Source of the DNA: an uncultured Roseburia sp.
GTDB taxonomy: Bacteria > Bacillota > Clostridia > Lachnospirales > Lachnospiraceae
Assembly (NCBI GenBank): GCA_934317215.1
Contig: CAKREH010000006.1
Location: 59,080-123,079 of the forward strand
DNA: 64,000 nt
Reading direction: 5' to 3'
Shown here: piece by piece, positions 8,161 through 17,381 of the stretch
Position numbering within the stretch: position 1 is the stretch's first letter
How the letters are laid out: each line of letters begins with the position of its first letter
Program-made: the position numbers and the translations under genes
Notes under the pieces: model-generated
The model's input: only the letters and a program-made list of their open reading frames with translations
What the model was told of the DNA's origin: nothing
Database searches by the model: none

Positions 8161-9822
8161 TTATTTCGTAATTTCCCACTGTTCCACATTGTTAAAGAAA
8201 CCGTACACACTTGGTGTGGCATTTGAAAGACGTTTGTTGACAGCAGCCTGTGCGCTGACAATATAAGCAGAGAACATCGGAACATCTTCCTGTACCTTCT
8301 GATCCACAACGGAGTAAAGCCCTTTGATCTCATCCATATCACTTGTTGTCTGTGTCTTTGCAAGTGCTTCATTGACGCTGTCATCCCCGTATCCGGTCCA
8401 GCTGTCTTCGCCGCCTAACAGCCATGCCACATCCGGATATGGATCAACCGGTGCATAGGTGTACTGCACTGCTAAAATATCATAGTCATTGGTGCCTGCG
8501 ACAGACATCAGTGTTGCAAAATCTACAGTCTGCACTTCCACTTTAATGCCGACTGCAGCCCACTGTGCCACAAATACATTCGCCGCATTTACAAACGCGC
8601 TGTCACCGGAGTTCACATAGAAGCGCAGAGTCTGTGATCCATCCCATCCGGCTTCTGCTAAAAGTTCTTTTGCTTTCTCTACATCCTGCTCTGCCGGAAT
8701 GATACTGTCATCATAGAAAGGACTTGCAGAAGACAGAAATCCATCTACAACTTCCCCTTTTCCTTTTAAAAGCTGTTCTAATACCATCTTACGGTCGATT
8801 GCATATAACATTGCCTGACGCACACGCACATCCGGAACATTTTTTGTCTGGATAAATACGGACTGGTTGGTCACCGGTTCTCCATATACAACATTTACAT
8901 TGGAAAGTGCCTCAACACTGTCATAATCTTCCTCCGGGATGACACCCATTGTCGGCTGTGTAATATCGATCTCGCCGGACTGTAATCCTGCATAAAGCTG
9001 GCTTCCACTCACGATCTTAATATTGAGTTTTGCGATCTTCGGTGCACCTTTCCAGTAATTTTCATTTGCTTTATAAGAAATATAATGGTCGACATCGAAA
9101 TCTGTTACCATATATGGCCCGCTGACGACATCCGGATGATTGAACCATTCTGCAGTCTTTAACTCTTCTTCCGTGTACTGCTCGATCACATGTTTTGGAA
9201 GTGTCATCAGATAACGCGCATAAGAATTCTCAAATGTGGTCAGAGACATCTCCTCTTTTGTGGTGAACTGTACGGTTGCATCATCGATCGCTTTGATACC
9301 ATCAATGCTCTCTGCCCCCTCCTCGGTAAAGCCGTCATCGCCCACACCCTCAAATACATAATACATCATGGAAGTATTGCCAATGACCGGGGATGTCAGG
9401 CGCAGTGCCGTGTATACGACATCATCTGCCGTGATCTTCTCGCCATCCGACCAGGATGCTTTCTCATCGATATGCACGATAAAATTTTTGTTATCTTCCG
9501 TCGTAACAGAATCCGCGATTTCTCCCTCAAATTCCAGATTCGAATTTAATTCCACCAGTGGAAGAAACATCAGGCTGGTCGCATATTTATTGACCTCTCC
9601 GCCATCCATCAAAAGCGGATTTAATGTTCCAAGTGTATTGGTCACACCGATATTTACAATATCATCCGAAGCCTCTGCTGTCTCTGTTGCCGCCGCATTT
9701 TCCCCCTGCGGCTGACTGCCTGTATTGCTGCCGGAAGTTCCACATCCAACAGCCGTAACTCCCATCGCAGCCGCGAGTGCCAGTGCTGACAGGACCTTTT
9801 TCCATCTTCTTTCTTTTCTCAT
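8161..9822 (-). CDS. peptide-binding lipoprotein of the ABC importer (SBP family 5)
   Basis: Extracellular solute-binding protein, 553 residues from the ATG at 9822, which GAGGAAATT precedes. An ATG 16 codons upstream is ignored because the extension MRKAGIREFF... lacks a ribosome site. The N-terminus is a lipoprotein signal (RRWKK, hydrophobic stretch, lipobox TAVGC), so the mature protein should be lipid-anchored at Cys27 or so. A low-complexity Ser/Gly/Ala linker follows, then the SBP_bac_5 fold with YAIDRKMV and WNDVAWLL-like segments. First gene of the operon, with a strong promoter upstream. Confidence 0.94.
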   Translation of the reverse strand: MRKERRWKKVLSALALAAAMGVTAVGCGTSGSNTGSQPQGENAAATETAEASDDIVNIGVTNTLGTLNPLLMDGGEVNKYATSLMFLPLVELNSNLEFEGEIADSVTTEDNKNFIVHIDEKASWSDGEKITADDVVYTALRLTSPVIGNTSMMYYVFEGVGDDGFTEEGAESIDGIKAIDDATVQFTTKEEMSLTTFENSYARYLMTLPKHVIEQYTEEELKTAEWFNHPDVVSGPYMVTDFDVDHYISYKANENYWKGAPKIAKLNIKIVSGSQLYAGLQSGEIDITQPTMGVIPEEDYDSVEALSNVNVVYGEPVTNQSVFIQTKNVPDVRVRQAMLYAIDRKMVLEQLLKGKGEVVDGFLSSASPFYDDSIIPAEQDVEKAKELLAEAGWDGSQTLRFYVNSGDSAFVNAANVFVAQWAAVGIKVEVQTVDFATLMSVAGTNDYDILAVQYTYAPVDPYPDVAWLLGGEDSWTGYGDDSVNEALAKTQTTSDMDEIKGLYSVVDQKVQEDVPMFSAYIVSAQAAVNKRLSNATPSVYGFFNNVEQWEITK

Positions 9823-9877
9823 AATTTCCTCACTTTCTGCGAAAAACTCCCGTATGCCCGCTTTTCGCATATTATTT

Positions 9878-9892
9878 CTAGTAATCCACTAG
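9878..9892. promoter_or_regulatory. small palindrome in the importer leader
   Basis: CTAGT-AATCC-ACTAG lies just downstream of the importer transcription start predicted from the -10 at 9904-9909. This position suits a repressor site. No regulator is assigned. Confidence 0.35.
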
Positions 9893-9903
9893 GAATTAGG
9901 TAA

Positions 9904-9932
9904 ATTATATTTTTTCTGTCTTAAATTGTCAA
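9904..9932 (-). promoter_or_regulatory. peptide importer promoter
   Basis: Minus-strand TTGACA (9927-9932) and TATAAT (9904-9909), 17-base spacer, both perfect consensus. Its -35 lies in one arm of the inverted repeat TTGTCAATC (9926-9934) / GATTGACAA (9949-9957), whose other arm holds the -35 of the divergent gene. Confidence 0.85.
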
Positions 9933-9950
9933 TCCTTTTTTGTTGAAAGA

Positions 9951-9979
9951 TTGACAAAAAATTCATGGCTGATTATAGT
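9951..9979 (+). promoter_or_regulatory. promoter of the C39-like peptidase gene
   Basis: TTGACA (9951-9956) and TATAGT (9974-9979) with a 17-base spacer, 33 bases before the start codon, back to back with the importer promoter. Confidence 0.8.
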
Positions 9980-10011
9980 ATTGCATAGAATAAAGAAAAG
10001 AGGCTCTACAT

Positions 10012-10653
10012 ATGAAGAATCTGCTAATTTACCAATCCACCGAATATGACTGCGGTCCGACCACACTGACAAATGCCATCCGCTATCTCTTTGACCGCGA
10101 AGAAATTTACCCGGATATCGTCAAATATATTATGCTCTATTGTCTTGATTCTTATAATGAAGCAGGCGAAGTTGGAAAACGCGGTACATCTGCATCTGCC
10201 ATGATGTTTTTGAGTAACTGGCTCACACAGTTCGGACAAGTAAAAAACTTCCCGATTTCCTGCAATTTTCTCGCTAAGGACGAGGTTGTACTCTCTGAAA
10301 ACAGCCTCATTGTCGGTGCCTTACAGCAGGGCGGTGCCGTTTTGCTGCGTGTTTACCTGGAAGTTCCTCATTATATTCTCCTGACCGGTATTTCGGGCAG
10401 TGATATCTATGTGTTTGATCCTTATTATGAAGAACCGGATGATCCAGAACTCGACAAAGAATTCTTTGAGGAAGGCATCACCTTTATCACAGATCAGCCC
10501 AAACGCGCCAACCGCCTGATCTCCATCGCACGGCTTTCCGACACCGGTGTCGGTTTTTATGAAATGGGACCATATGAGGAACGAGAGGCAGTGATCCTGT
10601 TCAACACAAACACCAGAAAAACACCGGAAAACAGTATTGAATATATCATATAA
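10012..10653 (+). CDS. C39-like papain-fold peptidase, stand-alone
   Basis: A 213-residue cytosolic protein with the C39 signature: QSTEYDCGPTTL places the nucleophile at Cys14, and VPHYILLTGI gives His120 followed by VFDP with Asp136. That is the usual Cys-His-Asp order and spacing of bacteriocin-leader peptidases and C39-like enzymes. No ABC domain or signal peptide is present, so it is not a bacteriocin exporter. It shares a divergent control region with the peptide importer, so a role in peptide trimming is possible but inferred. The start follows AGAGG. Its 3' end overlaps the MocR gene by eight bases. Confidence 0.7.
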   Translation: MKNLLIYQSTEYDCGPTTLTNAIRYLFDREEIYPDIVKYIMLYCLDSYNEAGEVGKRGTSASAMMFLSNWLTQFGQVKNFPISCNFLAKDEVVLSENSLIVGALQQGGAVLLRVYLEVPHYILLTGISGSDIYVFDPYYEEPDDPELDKEFFEEGITFITDQPKRANRLISIARLSDTGVGFYEMGPYEEREAVILFNTNTRKTPENSIEYII

Positions 10654-12136
10654 TAGTATCTAATATCAAAAGACCTTTCTGGATCTCATCTTCACCCAGT
10701 CTTCCATAGCCAAGTAAAAAAATCGGTTTATGTGGTACAGTTCCGGCAATATTGTTTTTTTCACTTTCTATGGAAGCATTTTTATTTCTCACAGTTTCAT
10801 TACAGCTCTGCTCCGATTTCCGTACAACATATTCACTGATTCCATAGATACGGATTCCCTGTTTTTCCGCCAGATCACATATCTCTGTTTCTTTTTTTTC
10901 AGTGTTTACCTGTACTAAAACATGCAGTCCTGCATGATCTCCGTAAATTTTTTCTACCCAGTTTCTCTTTTTTAATTCTGCAAGCAGGAAATCATGTTTT
11001 GCACGGTAGATCCCCCTCATCTTATTCAAATGACGTTCAAAATGTCCCTCTTCAATAAAGGCACGCAATATCTCCTGCTGAATTTTTGGAACGGTCGTAG
11101 AATAAAATCCACATTTTTCATGATAACGTTTTAACAATTCCGGTGGAAGCACCATATAGCTGATTCGAAGTGACGGCGCAATGCTCTTAGAAAAAGTTCC
11201 AATATAAATTACTTTTTCAAAATGATCCACGCTTTGCAGCGACGGGATCGGCTTTCCACGGTAACGATACTCACTGTCGTGATCGTCCTCGATCAGATAG
11301 CGTTCCTCTTTCTCCGATGCCCATTTCAACAATTCCAGCCTTTGTTTTAACGGCATGACCGTTCCAAGAGGGAACTGATGGGAAGGCATGATATAGACAA
11401 CATCCGGATCATAATTTCTGACCTTTTGCGGATCTATTCCATCTTCTTCCACCGAAACAAGCGTCATCTGATATCCCATATTTAGAAATGTATGATATGC
11501 CTGCAAATAGGTTGGATTTTCCATGAGAACCCGCTTATTTCTTCCTAAAATCTGTGTCAGTAAAATCTCAAGATATTCATTTCCTGCTCCGATGATCAGC
11601 TGATCGGGCTGACAGTCCACACCCCGCGCCTGATGCAGATATGCTGCAATCGCCTTTCGAAGTCCATAGTCCCCCTGTCCATCCCCGGATAACAGCAATT
11701 CTTCTCTGTCATCTAACAGTGCATTTTTGTTTAATTTTCTCCACACATTATATGGGAAATGCATGGTATCGATTGCATATGGGGAAAAATCAATAACGTG
11801 ACTGCAAGCTGTCTCTTCCTGCTCTTTTTTTCCAAATGTAAATGTATGTTTGAAATCTTTTTCTATATGCCCAAACTCATACAGTTCTGTAATATCACAC
11901 ACAAAAAAACCCCTGCAAGGTTCTGCTTTGATGTATCCCTCTGCAAGGAGCTGTTCATATGCCATTTCGACGGTACTTCTGCTTACCGACAAATGCTTTG
12001 CCAAAAGTCTTGTCGACGGAAGCTTTTCCCCAACAGGAATTTTTCCCTCAATGACATCCCGTTTGATATATTCGTATATTTTTTCATAGAGGGGAGCTTT
12101 CGCTCCCCCCTGTAAATCAATCATTATTTCAATCAT
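10646..12136 (-). CDS. MocR/PdxR-type regulator: GntR wHTH fused to aminotransferase fold
   Basis: About 496 residues. The N-terminal GntR winged helix (residues 10-75) shows LPSTRLLAKHLSVSRSTVEMAYEQL-like sequence. It is followed by a fold-type I aminotransferase domain with EDDHDSEYRYRG and the PLP lysine in TFSKSIAP. Such proteins usually control vitamin B6, GABA or taurine genes and bind PLP as a sensor. I start at ATG 12136, 12 bases after the DUF2225 stop. A longer frame would run back through that gene and is rejected. No B6 gene is adjacent, so the target is unknown. Confidence 0.88.
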   Translation of the reverse strand: MIEIMIDLQGGAKAPLYEKIYEYIKRDVIEGKIPVGEKLPSTRLLAKHLSVSRSTVEMAYEQLLAEGYIKAEPCRGFFVCDITELYEFGHIEKDFKHTFTFGKKEQEETACSHVIDFSPYAIDTMHFPYNVWRKLNKNALLDDREELLLSGDGQGDYGLRKAIAAYLHQARGVDCQPDQLIIGAGNEYLEILLTQILGRNKRVLMENPTYLQAYHTFLNMGYQMTLVSVEEDGIDPQKVRNYDPDVVYIMPSHQFPLGTVMPLKQRLELLKWASEKEERYLIEDDHDSEYRYRGKPIPSLQSVDHFEKVIYIGTFSKSIAPSLRISYMVLPPELLKRYHEKCGFYSTTVPKIQQEILRAFIEEGHFERHLNKMRGIYRAKHDFLLAELKKRNWVEKIYGDHAGLHVLVQVNTEKKETEICDLAEKQGIRIYGISEYVVRKSEQSCNETVRNKNASIESEKNNIAGTVPHKPIFLLGYGRLGEDEIQKGLLILDTII

Positions 12137-12147
12137 AATAATTTTGC

Positions 12148-12999
12148 CTATTTGCTGTTTTTGATCTCTGCCACGATCTTTTCTTTTAAATCGTATGCAC
12201 GGTCTTTCATCTTTTTCGATGCAGAAGGTGCAGCCTGGATTCTTGAAATACACTTAGAAGCCACATCATATTTCTTGAAATGATATGCCATTGCCGCAAG
12301 AAGATAATCTACGGTACACTGATCCATTCCACACATTGGAAACATCTCTGTAGACATTGCTTTCATAAATCCCTCATATGCCTGCTGGTAAAATGCCTCT
12401 TCCTGCTCTTTTGCCTCTTTTTTCTTCTCTAAGGTCTCCGGATCTGTTCCTTTTAACTCCTCTGCCTTCCCACGATACAGCCAGGAAAGTTTTAAACATG
12501 AATAGGCCTTCTCACTGGTCTTTCCTTTTTTGACGATCGTATTGAAAAGTGCAAGCTTATAACGCTCGATTGCCTGATCATAGTCTAAGACGGCAGGTTC
12601 ATCGGAACCTGTTGGTTTGAAATTGGCACAAACCTGTTCCTTGATCAGTTTGATCTGTCCTGATGTCACATGCTCGAAATAACGGTTCATCGCTGTATAT
12701 CCGCAATACGGGCAGGATGCCACATCATATTTTAAAGTGTCAATGTATTCGAAACGCGGACGCAGATCCAGATCCGGCTCTAAACGTTTGATTCGTCCGT
12801 TCTTGATCATTTTGGTCTTAAATACCTTGTCACAGACAGTACAGCGGATTGCCTTGTCTAACAGAAAACTGTCCTCTGTCGGAGCAGCCTCTGTTTTTCC
12901 ACCATCAGCGGATGCTGCCGGCTTTTTTTCATCCTCAAACAGATCTGTTGTTTTTTCTGCTTTGATACCAAATTTTTCCAATCCTGCAAATAAATTCAT
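12148..12999 (-). CDS. DUF2225 family protein with zinc-ribbon-like motifs
   Basis: 283 residues, no signal peptide. After an acidic/Ala-rich start come two Cys pairs, CTVCDKVF near residue 53 and CPYCGYTAMNRYF near 94. These are typical of DUF2225 and suggest a structural metal site. The rest is helical with TPR-like character. It is followed closely by the MocR gene and preceded by glnS on the same strand. Function is not known for the family. Confidence 0.82.
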   Translation of the reverse strand: MNLFAGLEKFGIKAEKTTDLFEDEKKPAASADGGKTEAAPTEDSFLLDKAIRCTVCDKVFKTKMIKNGRIKRLEPDLDLRPRFEYIDTLKYDVASCPYCGYTAMNRYFEHVTSGQIKLIKEQVCANFKPTGSDEPAVLDYDQAIERYKLALFNTIVKKGKTSEKAYSCLKLSWLYRGKAEELKGTDPETLEKKKEAKEQEEAFYQQAYEGFMKAMSTEMFPMCGMDQCTVDYLLAAMAYHFKKYDVASKCISRIQAAPSASKKMKDRAYDLKEKIVAEIKNSK

Positions 13000-13061
13000 T
13001 TCTATTTCATATCCTTTCCTGTTACGCCCGTTTCAGGGCACCAATGCATATCACTACAATG

Positions 13062-14750
13062 CTATGCATTCGGCAGTTTAAATGAGCTCTTAAGTGAAAC
13101 GATCCGGTTAAATACCAGATGATCTGCGGTCGAATCTTTCGCATCCACACAGAAAAATCCCTGTCTTACGAACTGGAAACTGTCATATGCTTTTGCATCT
13201 TTTAAATTTTCCTCAACAACACAGTTTTTTAAAACAGTGAGGGAATTTGGATTCAGATTCAGACTTCCGTCCTCATTATACACTCCTTTTTCCTCATCTA
13301 CAATGTTTTCATAGAGACGAATTTCAGCCGGAACTGCCTGTGCTGCAGATACCCACTGGATGGTTCCTTTTACTTTACGTCCATCCGGGCTGTTTCCACC
13401 TTTGGATGCCGGATCATAAGTACAGTGGATCTCCGTCACCATGCCGTTTTCATCTTTTACGAAACTGTTGCAGGTCACAAAGTATGCGTTCATCAGACGT
13501 ACTTCGTTGCCCGGAAACATACGGAAATATTTCTTTGGCGGCTCTTCCATAAAATCTTCACGGTCAATATAAAGTTCGCGTGAAAATGGAACTTTACGCA
13601 CACCAAGTTCCTCATTTTCAAGGTTATTGACTACCTCAAGATACTCTGTCTCTCCCTCCGGATAGTTGTCGATCACAACTTTGACCGGATCTAAGATTGC
13701 CATCATACGGGGACGTTTCATCTTTAAATCTTCACGGATACAGTACTCTAACATGGCATAATCCACAGAACTGTTTGCCTTGGAAATACCGCAGAGTTCC
13801 ACAAACATTTTTAAGGATTCCGGTGTAAATCCTCTTCTGCGGAGTGCTGCGATCGATACAAGGCGTGGATCATCCCATCCGTCTACGATACCTTCCTCCA
13901 CAAGACGCTTGATATATCTTTTTCCTGTCACTACGTTTGTTAAATATAATTTTGCAAACTCGATCTGTCTCGGCGGCATCTCATCCTTATCCGGGATCAT
14001 ATCTTTGCCAACCTCATCGATCACCCAGTTATACAGCGGTCTGTGATCCTCAAACTCAAGTGTACAGATCGAATGGGTAATTCCCTCAATGGCATCCTCT
14101 AATGGATGTGCAAAATCGTACATCGGATAAATGCACCATTTGTCTCCGGTTCTGTGGTGTGTCATATGCGCCACACGGTAAATAACCGGATCTCTCATAT
14201 TGATGTTTGAAGATGTCATATCGATCCTTGCGCGGAGAACTTTCTCTCCATCGGCAAATTTACCGTTTTTCATATCTTCAAATAAAGCAAGGTTCTCTTC
14301 CACACTTCTGCTGCCCGCCGGATCTTCTTTTCCCGGTTCTGTCAGTGTACCGCGGTACTCACGGATCTCATCTGCACTCAGATCAGAAACATATGCTTTT
14401 CCTTTTTTGATCAGCTTTACTGCTGCTTCATACATCTGATCAAAATAGTCGGATGCGAAGAACAGTCTGTCCTCCCAGTCAGCACCGAGCCATTTGATAT
14501 CCTCTTTGATTGCCTCAACAAACTCTGTCTTTTCTTTTGTCGGGTTCGTATCGTCAAATCTTAAATTAAATTTTCCATTATATTTCTGCGCAAGACCTGA
14601 ATTTAAAAGTATGGACTTGGCATGTCCGATATGAAGATATCCGTTCGGCTCCGGTGGAAATCTTGTATGGACGGTTTTGCAATGTCCTTCCTCTATATCC
14701 TGATCAATAAACTGTTCGATAAAATTCTTTGAGACATTCTCGTTTTCCAT
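13062..14750 (-). CDS. glnS: glutaminyl-tRNA synthetase
   Basis: Charges tRNA-Gln directly. 562 residues, class I, with the GlnRS opening RFPPEPNGYLHIGHAKS (HIGH box about 40-43) and the conserved GWDDPR and CIREDL blocks. Where E. coli GlnRS has MSKRK, this protein reads VVTGKRYIKRL, so the KMSKS loop is divergent. The anticodon-binding beta-barrels follow from about residue 340. The start is preceded by GAGGAGG. It has its own promoter inside a long inverted repeat and heads the glnS - DUF2225 - mocR stretch. Confidence 0.95.
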   Translation of the reverse strand: MENENVSKNFIEQFIDQDIEEGHCKTVHTRFPPEPNGYLHIGHAKSILLNSGLAQKYNGKFNLRFDDTNPTKEKTEFVEAIKEDIKWLGADWEDRLFFASDYFDQMYEAAVKLIKKGKAYVSDLSADEIREYRGTLTEPGKEDPAGSRSVEENLALFEDMKNGKFADGEKVLRARIDMTSSNINMRDPVIYRVAHMTHHRTGDKWCIYPMYDFAHPLEDAIEGITHSICTLEFEDHRPLYNWVIDEVGKDMIPDKDEMPPRQIEFAKLYLTNVVTGKRYIKRLVEEGIVDGWDDPRLVSIAALRRRGFTPESLKMFVELCGISKANSSVDYAMLEYCIREDLKMKRPRMMAILDPVKVVIDNYPEGETEYLEVVNNLENEELGVRKVPFSRELYIDREDFMEEPPKKYFRMFPGNEVRLMNAYFVTCNSFVKDENGMVTEIHCTYDPASKGGNSPDGRKVKGTIQWVSAAQAVPAEIRLYENIVDEEKGVYNEDGSLNLNPNSLTVLKNCVVEENLKDAKAYDSFQFVRQGFFCVDAKDSTADHLVFNRIVSLKSSFKLPNA

Positions 14751-14780
14751 GATGTCTGTCCTCCTCTTAAATAAAGCAAC

Positions 14781-14834
14781 TCATGCTATATCATACATGA
14801 TACACCGTCTGGGTGCAAGTATAATATAGCATGA
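14781..14834 (-). promoter_or_regulatory. glnS promoter within an 11-bp inverted repeat
   Basis: Minus-strand TTGCAC (14813-14818) and TATGAT (14790-14795) with a 17-base spacer. The promoter is bracketed by the perfect arms TCATGCTATAT (14781-14791) and ATATAGCATGA (14824-14834). The leader is only about 35 bases, so a T-box does not fit. Confidence 0.65.
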
Positions 14835-14901
14835 ATTAGCGGTTTTAGGTAAGAAAATATTTTTTCGTCCGATTCGTTCCCCTGATATATACTTTTCTGC
14901 G

Positions 14902-16338
14902 TCATTCATTTATTTTCCAATAACCTTTTCTGTCTGATCCCACTCGTTCTATCACATTTTTTTCCTTCAATGACTTCAACCGTACCGCTATTGTTTTTCT
15001 GCTTATTTTCAATTTTTCTGCAAGTTGAGGCATGGTATAATTTGCATTCTCTAATAGCAATGCAAGAATCTCCTGCTCTTTTTCAGTCACCTTTTCAGTC
15101 ACCTTTTCAGTCACCCTTTCAGTCACCTTTTTAACGTTGTCTGGTCCAACTTGCAAATCAGCAACAGATTCCATTGGTATCACTATTTGAAAAATATTAT
15201 CTTCCAAAAAAATGGGGGTTCCACCAGAGTATAATTTCGTATATTTATTCGTATTTCTCATCCCAGAGCCCAATTCATCCGCATATCCAATTTCCCGGAA
15301 CACTTTCGAAATCGGCGGGTTCTTTGGAAATGGCTCAAACTGATTCAATTTCAGTTCTCCATGACCATGTGGAAGATTACTGTTTTTCGTATAGATTCGG
15401 TTACTTTCAATTACAAATTGTGCCGTATATGCATTGGAATAATCCCGATGTGCCAAAATATTTGATATAATTTCACGCAAAATCTTATCTCTGGCACTCA
15501 CGCTCTGATCTCCATCCAACACAAAAGTATCATTCAAATGTTTTTTTCCAAAATCCATCAATCTGCGGTAGCTATCTATTAAATTCGTGATAATAACTTC
15601 GCGGTCATCATAGCGGTCCAGATTTTTCACACGATAAATAGCGTCTGTCTTATATTGTGGCAACACAGACATAATCGTATTATCTTTTCCAAATAACAGA
15701 ATCGCAGCAAGTGTTATTCCTTCCTTTCCCGTATCCGGGTCAGTCAGAATAAGTCCTGTGCTTCTAAGTATTTCTTTCTCATCCATATTTGCCCATGGGT
15801 GATTGTCTACTCTTGAAAGTGCCATCTGCTTCGCTCTTCGGATCACGTCAAGATCAAGATACTCCAGTCCAAGTCTTGGATAAACTTTATTCACAAAATA
15901 AGTGCTCTGCTTTCTCGCATACATCTTATACACTAATTCTGCATTATCTGTTATATCAATATCACCTTCATGTGTTCTATCCCAGATTCTGCCATTCAAA
16001 CGTCTAAGCTGTGTTCCCTCAGGCACCCAGATATAGACAAGTATCTTTCCATCTATCTCAAAAACCTCTGGTGTAAGATACATCGGTGGATTCAGCTTAT
16101 TTGCATTATTAATAGATGTCGTAAAATCTTTGAGGATCTTATCTACTTTTTGGAAATTAACACCCCGAATCTCTTTTGTCTTATCAACTACACCAAGAAC
16201 AATATGTCCTCCATTGCGGTTATTAAACGAACAGACCGATTGATACACATCCTTTGTCAGATCATTTTCTGACTGTTTGAATTCCACATCTATTTTTTCG
16301 CCGGACTGAATTATCTTTTTCAACTCGTCTGCTGTCAT
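14902..16338 (-). CDS. AlbA_2 (Schlafen-type) putative DNA-binding / ATP-binding HTH protein
   Basis: About 478 residues. The AlbA_2 domain (residues 10-125) shows EFKQS, FNNRNGGHIVLGV and the WVPEGT strand. A HATPase_c_4-like region follows (ALREIISNILAHRDY-type segment near 290-310, GSGMRNT near 370). A repeat linker VTERVTEKVTEKVTEK leads to a C-terminal winged helix (LAEKLKISRKTIAVRLKSL). These proteins are common in Firmicute accessory DNA and are read as transcription regulators or defence-linked factors; the role here is open. I start at ATG 16338, about seven bases after GGTGG; ATG 16344 is also possible. Confidence 0.8.
   Translation of the reverse strand: MTADELKKIIQSGEKIDVEFKQSENDLTKDVYQSVCSFNNRNGGHIVLGVVDKTKEIRGVNFQKVDKILKDFTTSINNANKLNPPMYLTPEVFEIDGKILVYIWVPEGTQLRRLNGRIWDRTHEGDIDITDNAELVYKMYARKQSTYFVNKVYPRLGLEYLDLDVIRRAKQMALSRVDNHPWANMDEKEILRSTGLILTDPDTGKEGITLAAILLFGKDNTIMSVLPQYKTDAIYRVKNLDRYDDREVIITNLIDSYRRLMDFGKKHLNDTFVLDGDQSVSARDKILREIISNILAHRDYSNAYTAQFVIESNRIYTKNSNLPHGHGELKLNQFEPFPKNPPISKVFREIGYADELGSGMRNTNKYTKLYSGGTPIFLEDNIFQIVIPMESVADLQVGPDNVKKVTERVTEKVTEKVTEKEQEILALLLENANYTMPQLAEKLKISRKTIAVRLKSLKEKNVIERVGSDRKGYWKINE
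15080..15127. repeat. four 12-bp coding repeats in the AlbA_2 gene
   Basis: TTTTCAGTCACC is repeated at 15080-15091, 15092-15103, 15104-15115 and 15116-15127 (one change). In frame it codes for the VTEK units of the linker before the wHTH. Twelve bases keep frame, so slippage would change linker length without breaking the protein. Confidence 0.9.
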
Positions 16339-16484
16339 ACGCATACCACCTTTCCAAGACAAAATCCATTACACTGACTTTCCTTAAATCATTTAGCTAA
16401 TAGTATCATAACTTCTCCTAATATATCTGATATCTCTACATAGTCTATATCATTCAATTTCACTATGTTTTTGTTACCATTCTA

Positions 16485-17187
16485 TTATTCATGCTCTTCT
16501 ACTTTTTCAATAATATAATCTATTTTCTCAATTCTTTCTTCTGCTATCTGTACTCTTTTCTTCTCAACTCCGTTTTTATCTGTAATCCTTATAAAATAAT
16601 ACTTCCCTCTTTTTACTGGTTCAAATAATGTTTTATATGTTTCTTTTTGTGTTATAACTATATACTTTACATTCCGTACTTTTTCAGCCTTAATATTTGC
16701 CAAAACTTGAAGAATAATGCAACTAATAACTACAAAATAAATATCTCTATCATACTGTTTGTTATATAAATTTTTTAAGATTGCTAAACCTTGCATTGAA
16801 ATTACAAAGTAAACCACTATTCCAAAAAACATATTGACGACATATTTCTTTTTTTGTTTTTTTGTTTTTAATTTTACAATTAAATTTATACCAAAACTAT
16901 ATATTAATCCAATGACACTTAAAGCAAAAAAATATTCATTTATTATAATATTAGACCACGTCGATTTTCCAAATGCTACAATTAAAAATACAACCAATAC
17001 CTGTGCTACAATAGTTCCTACTAATTCGTATTCCATCAAAAAAAAAAGATACTTCAAAATTATGATATTCATTTATAAAAATTTTTGTTTTCATATATGG
17101 AATAAATTTGTAAATAAAAAAACCATAAATTGCAATAGCAATTGGCCAAAACACTTCTAACATTTTCATAATGTTTTCAATTTTCAT
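16485..17187 (-). pseudogene. membrane protein gene split by a frameshift at a T10 tract
   Basis: From ATG 17187 (GGGGGAAG five bases before) a frame codes for a membrane helix (FWPIAIAIYGFFIY) and soon fails. The second frame from about 17040 gives helices AQVLVVFLIVAF, ALSVIGLIYSFGI, FFGIVVYFVISM and FVVISCIILQVLA, then a basic soluble tail to 16485. Both meet at ten T residues on the minus strand (17038-17047). Removing one T yields a single frame of about 231 codons without repair elsewhere. The region is much more AT-rich than its neighbours. I do not recognise the family. It may be phase-variable, decayed, or a sequencing artefact. Confidence 0.65.
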
Positions 17188-17231
17188 TATCTTCCCCCAC
17201 TCGTCAATTATGTTTCCCCTATTCTTAAACA

Positions 17232-17280
17232 CGAACGCACGTTCTATTTATAAAATATCATACTCCAGTTCTCATATCAA
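17232..17280 (-). promoter_or_regulatory. promoter with LexA-type SOS box for the membrane gene
   Basis: Minus-strand TTGATA (17275-17280) and TATTTT (17252-17257), 17-base spacer. Directly downstream, AGAACGTGCGTTCG (17232-17245) matches 13 of 14 positions of the Gram-positive LexA box CGAACRNRYGTTYG and would cover the transcription start. Predicted SOS control. Confidence 0.55.
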
Positions 17281-17381
17281 GAACATTTTTACATTTTCCA
17301 TTTAAACATCAGAAACAATGAAATCTTCGTAGAAAGTTACATAAACTACACCGTTATTCACACCAGTCTGCAAAAAAGGGC

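Noticed and set aside
10646..12253. 535-codon form of the MocR regulator
   Set aside because: The first 39 codons overlap the DUF2225 gene in another frame; the start at 12136 fits the gene boundary.
14751..14901. T-box or other riboswitch before glnS
   Set aside because: The predicted transcript leader is only about 35 bases.
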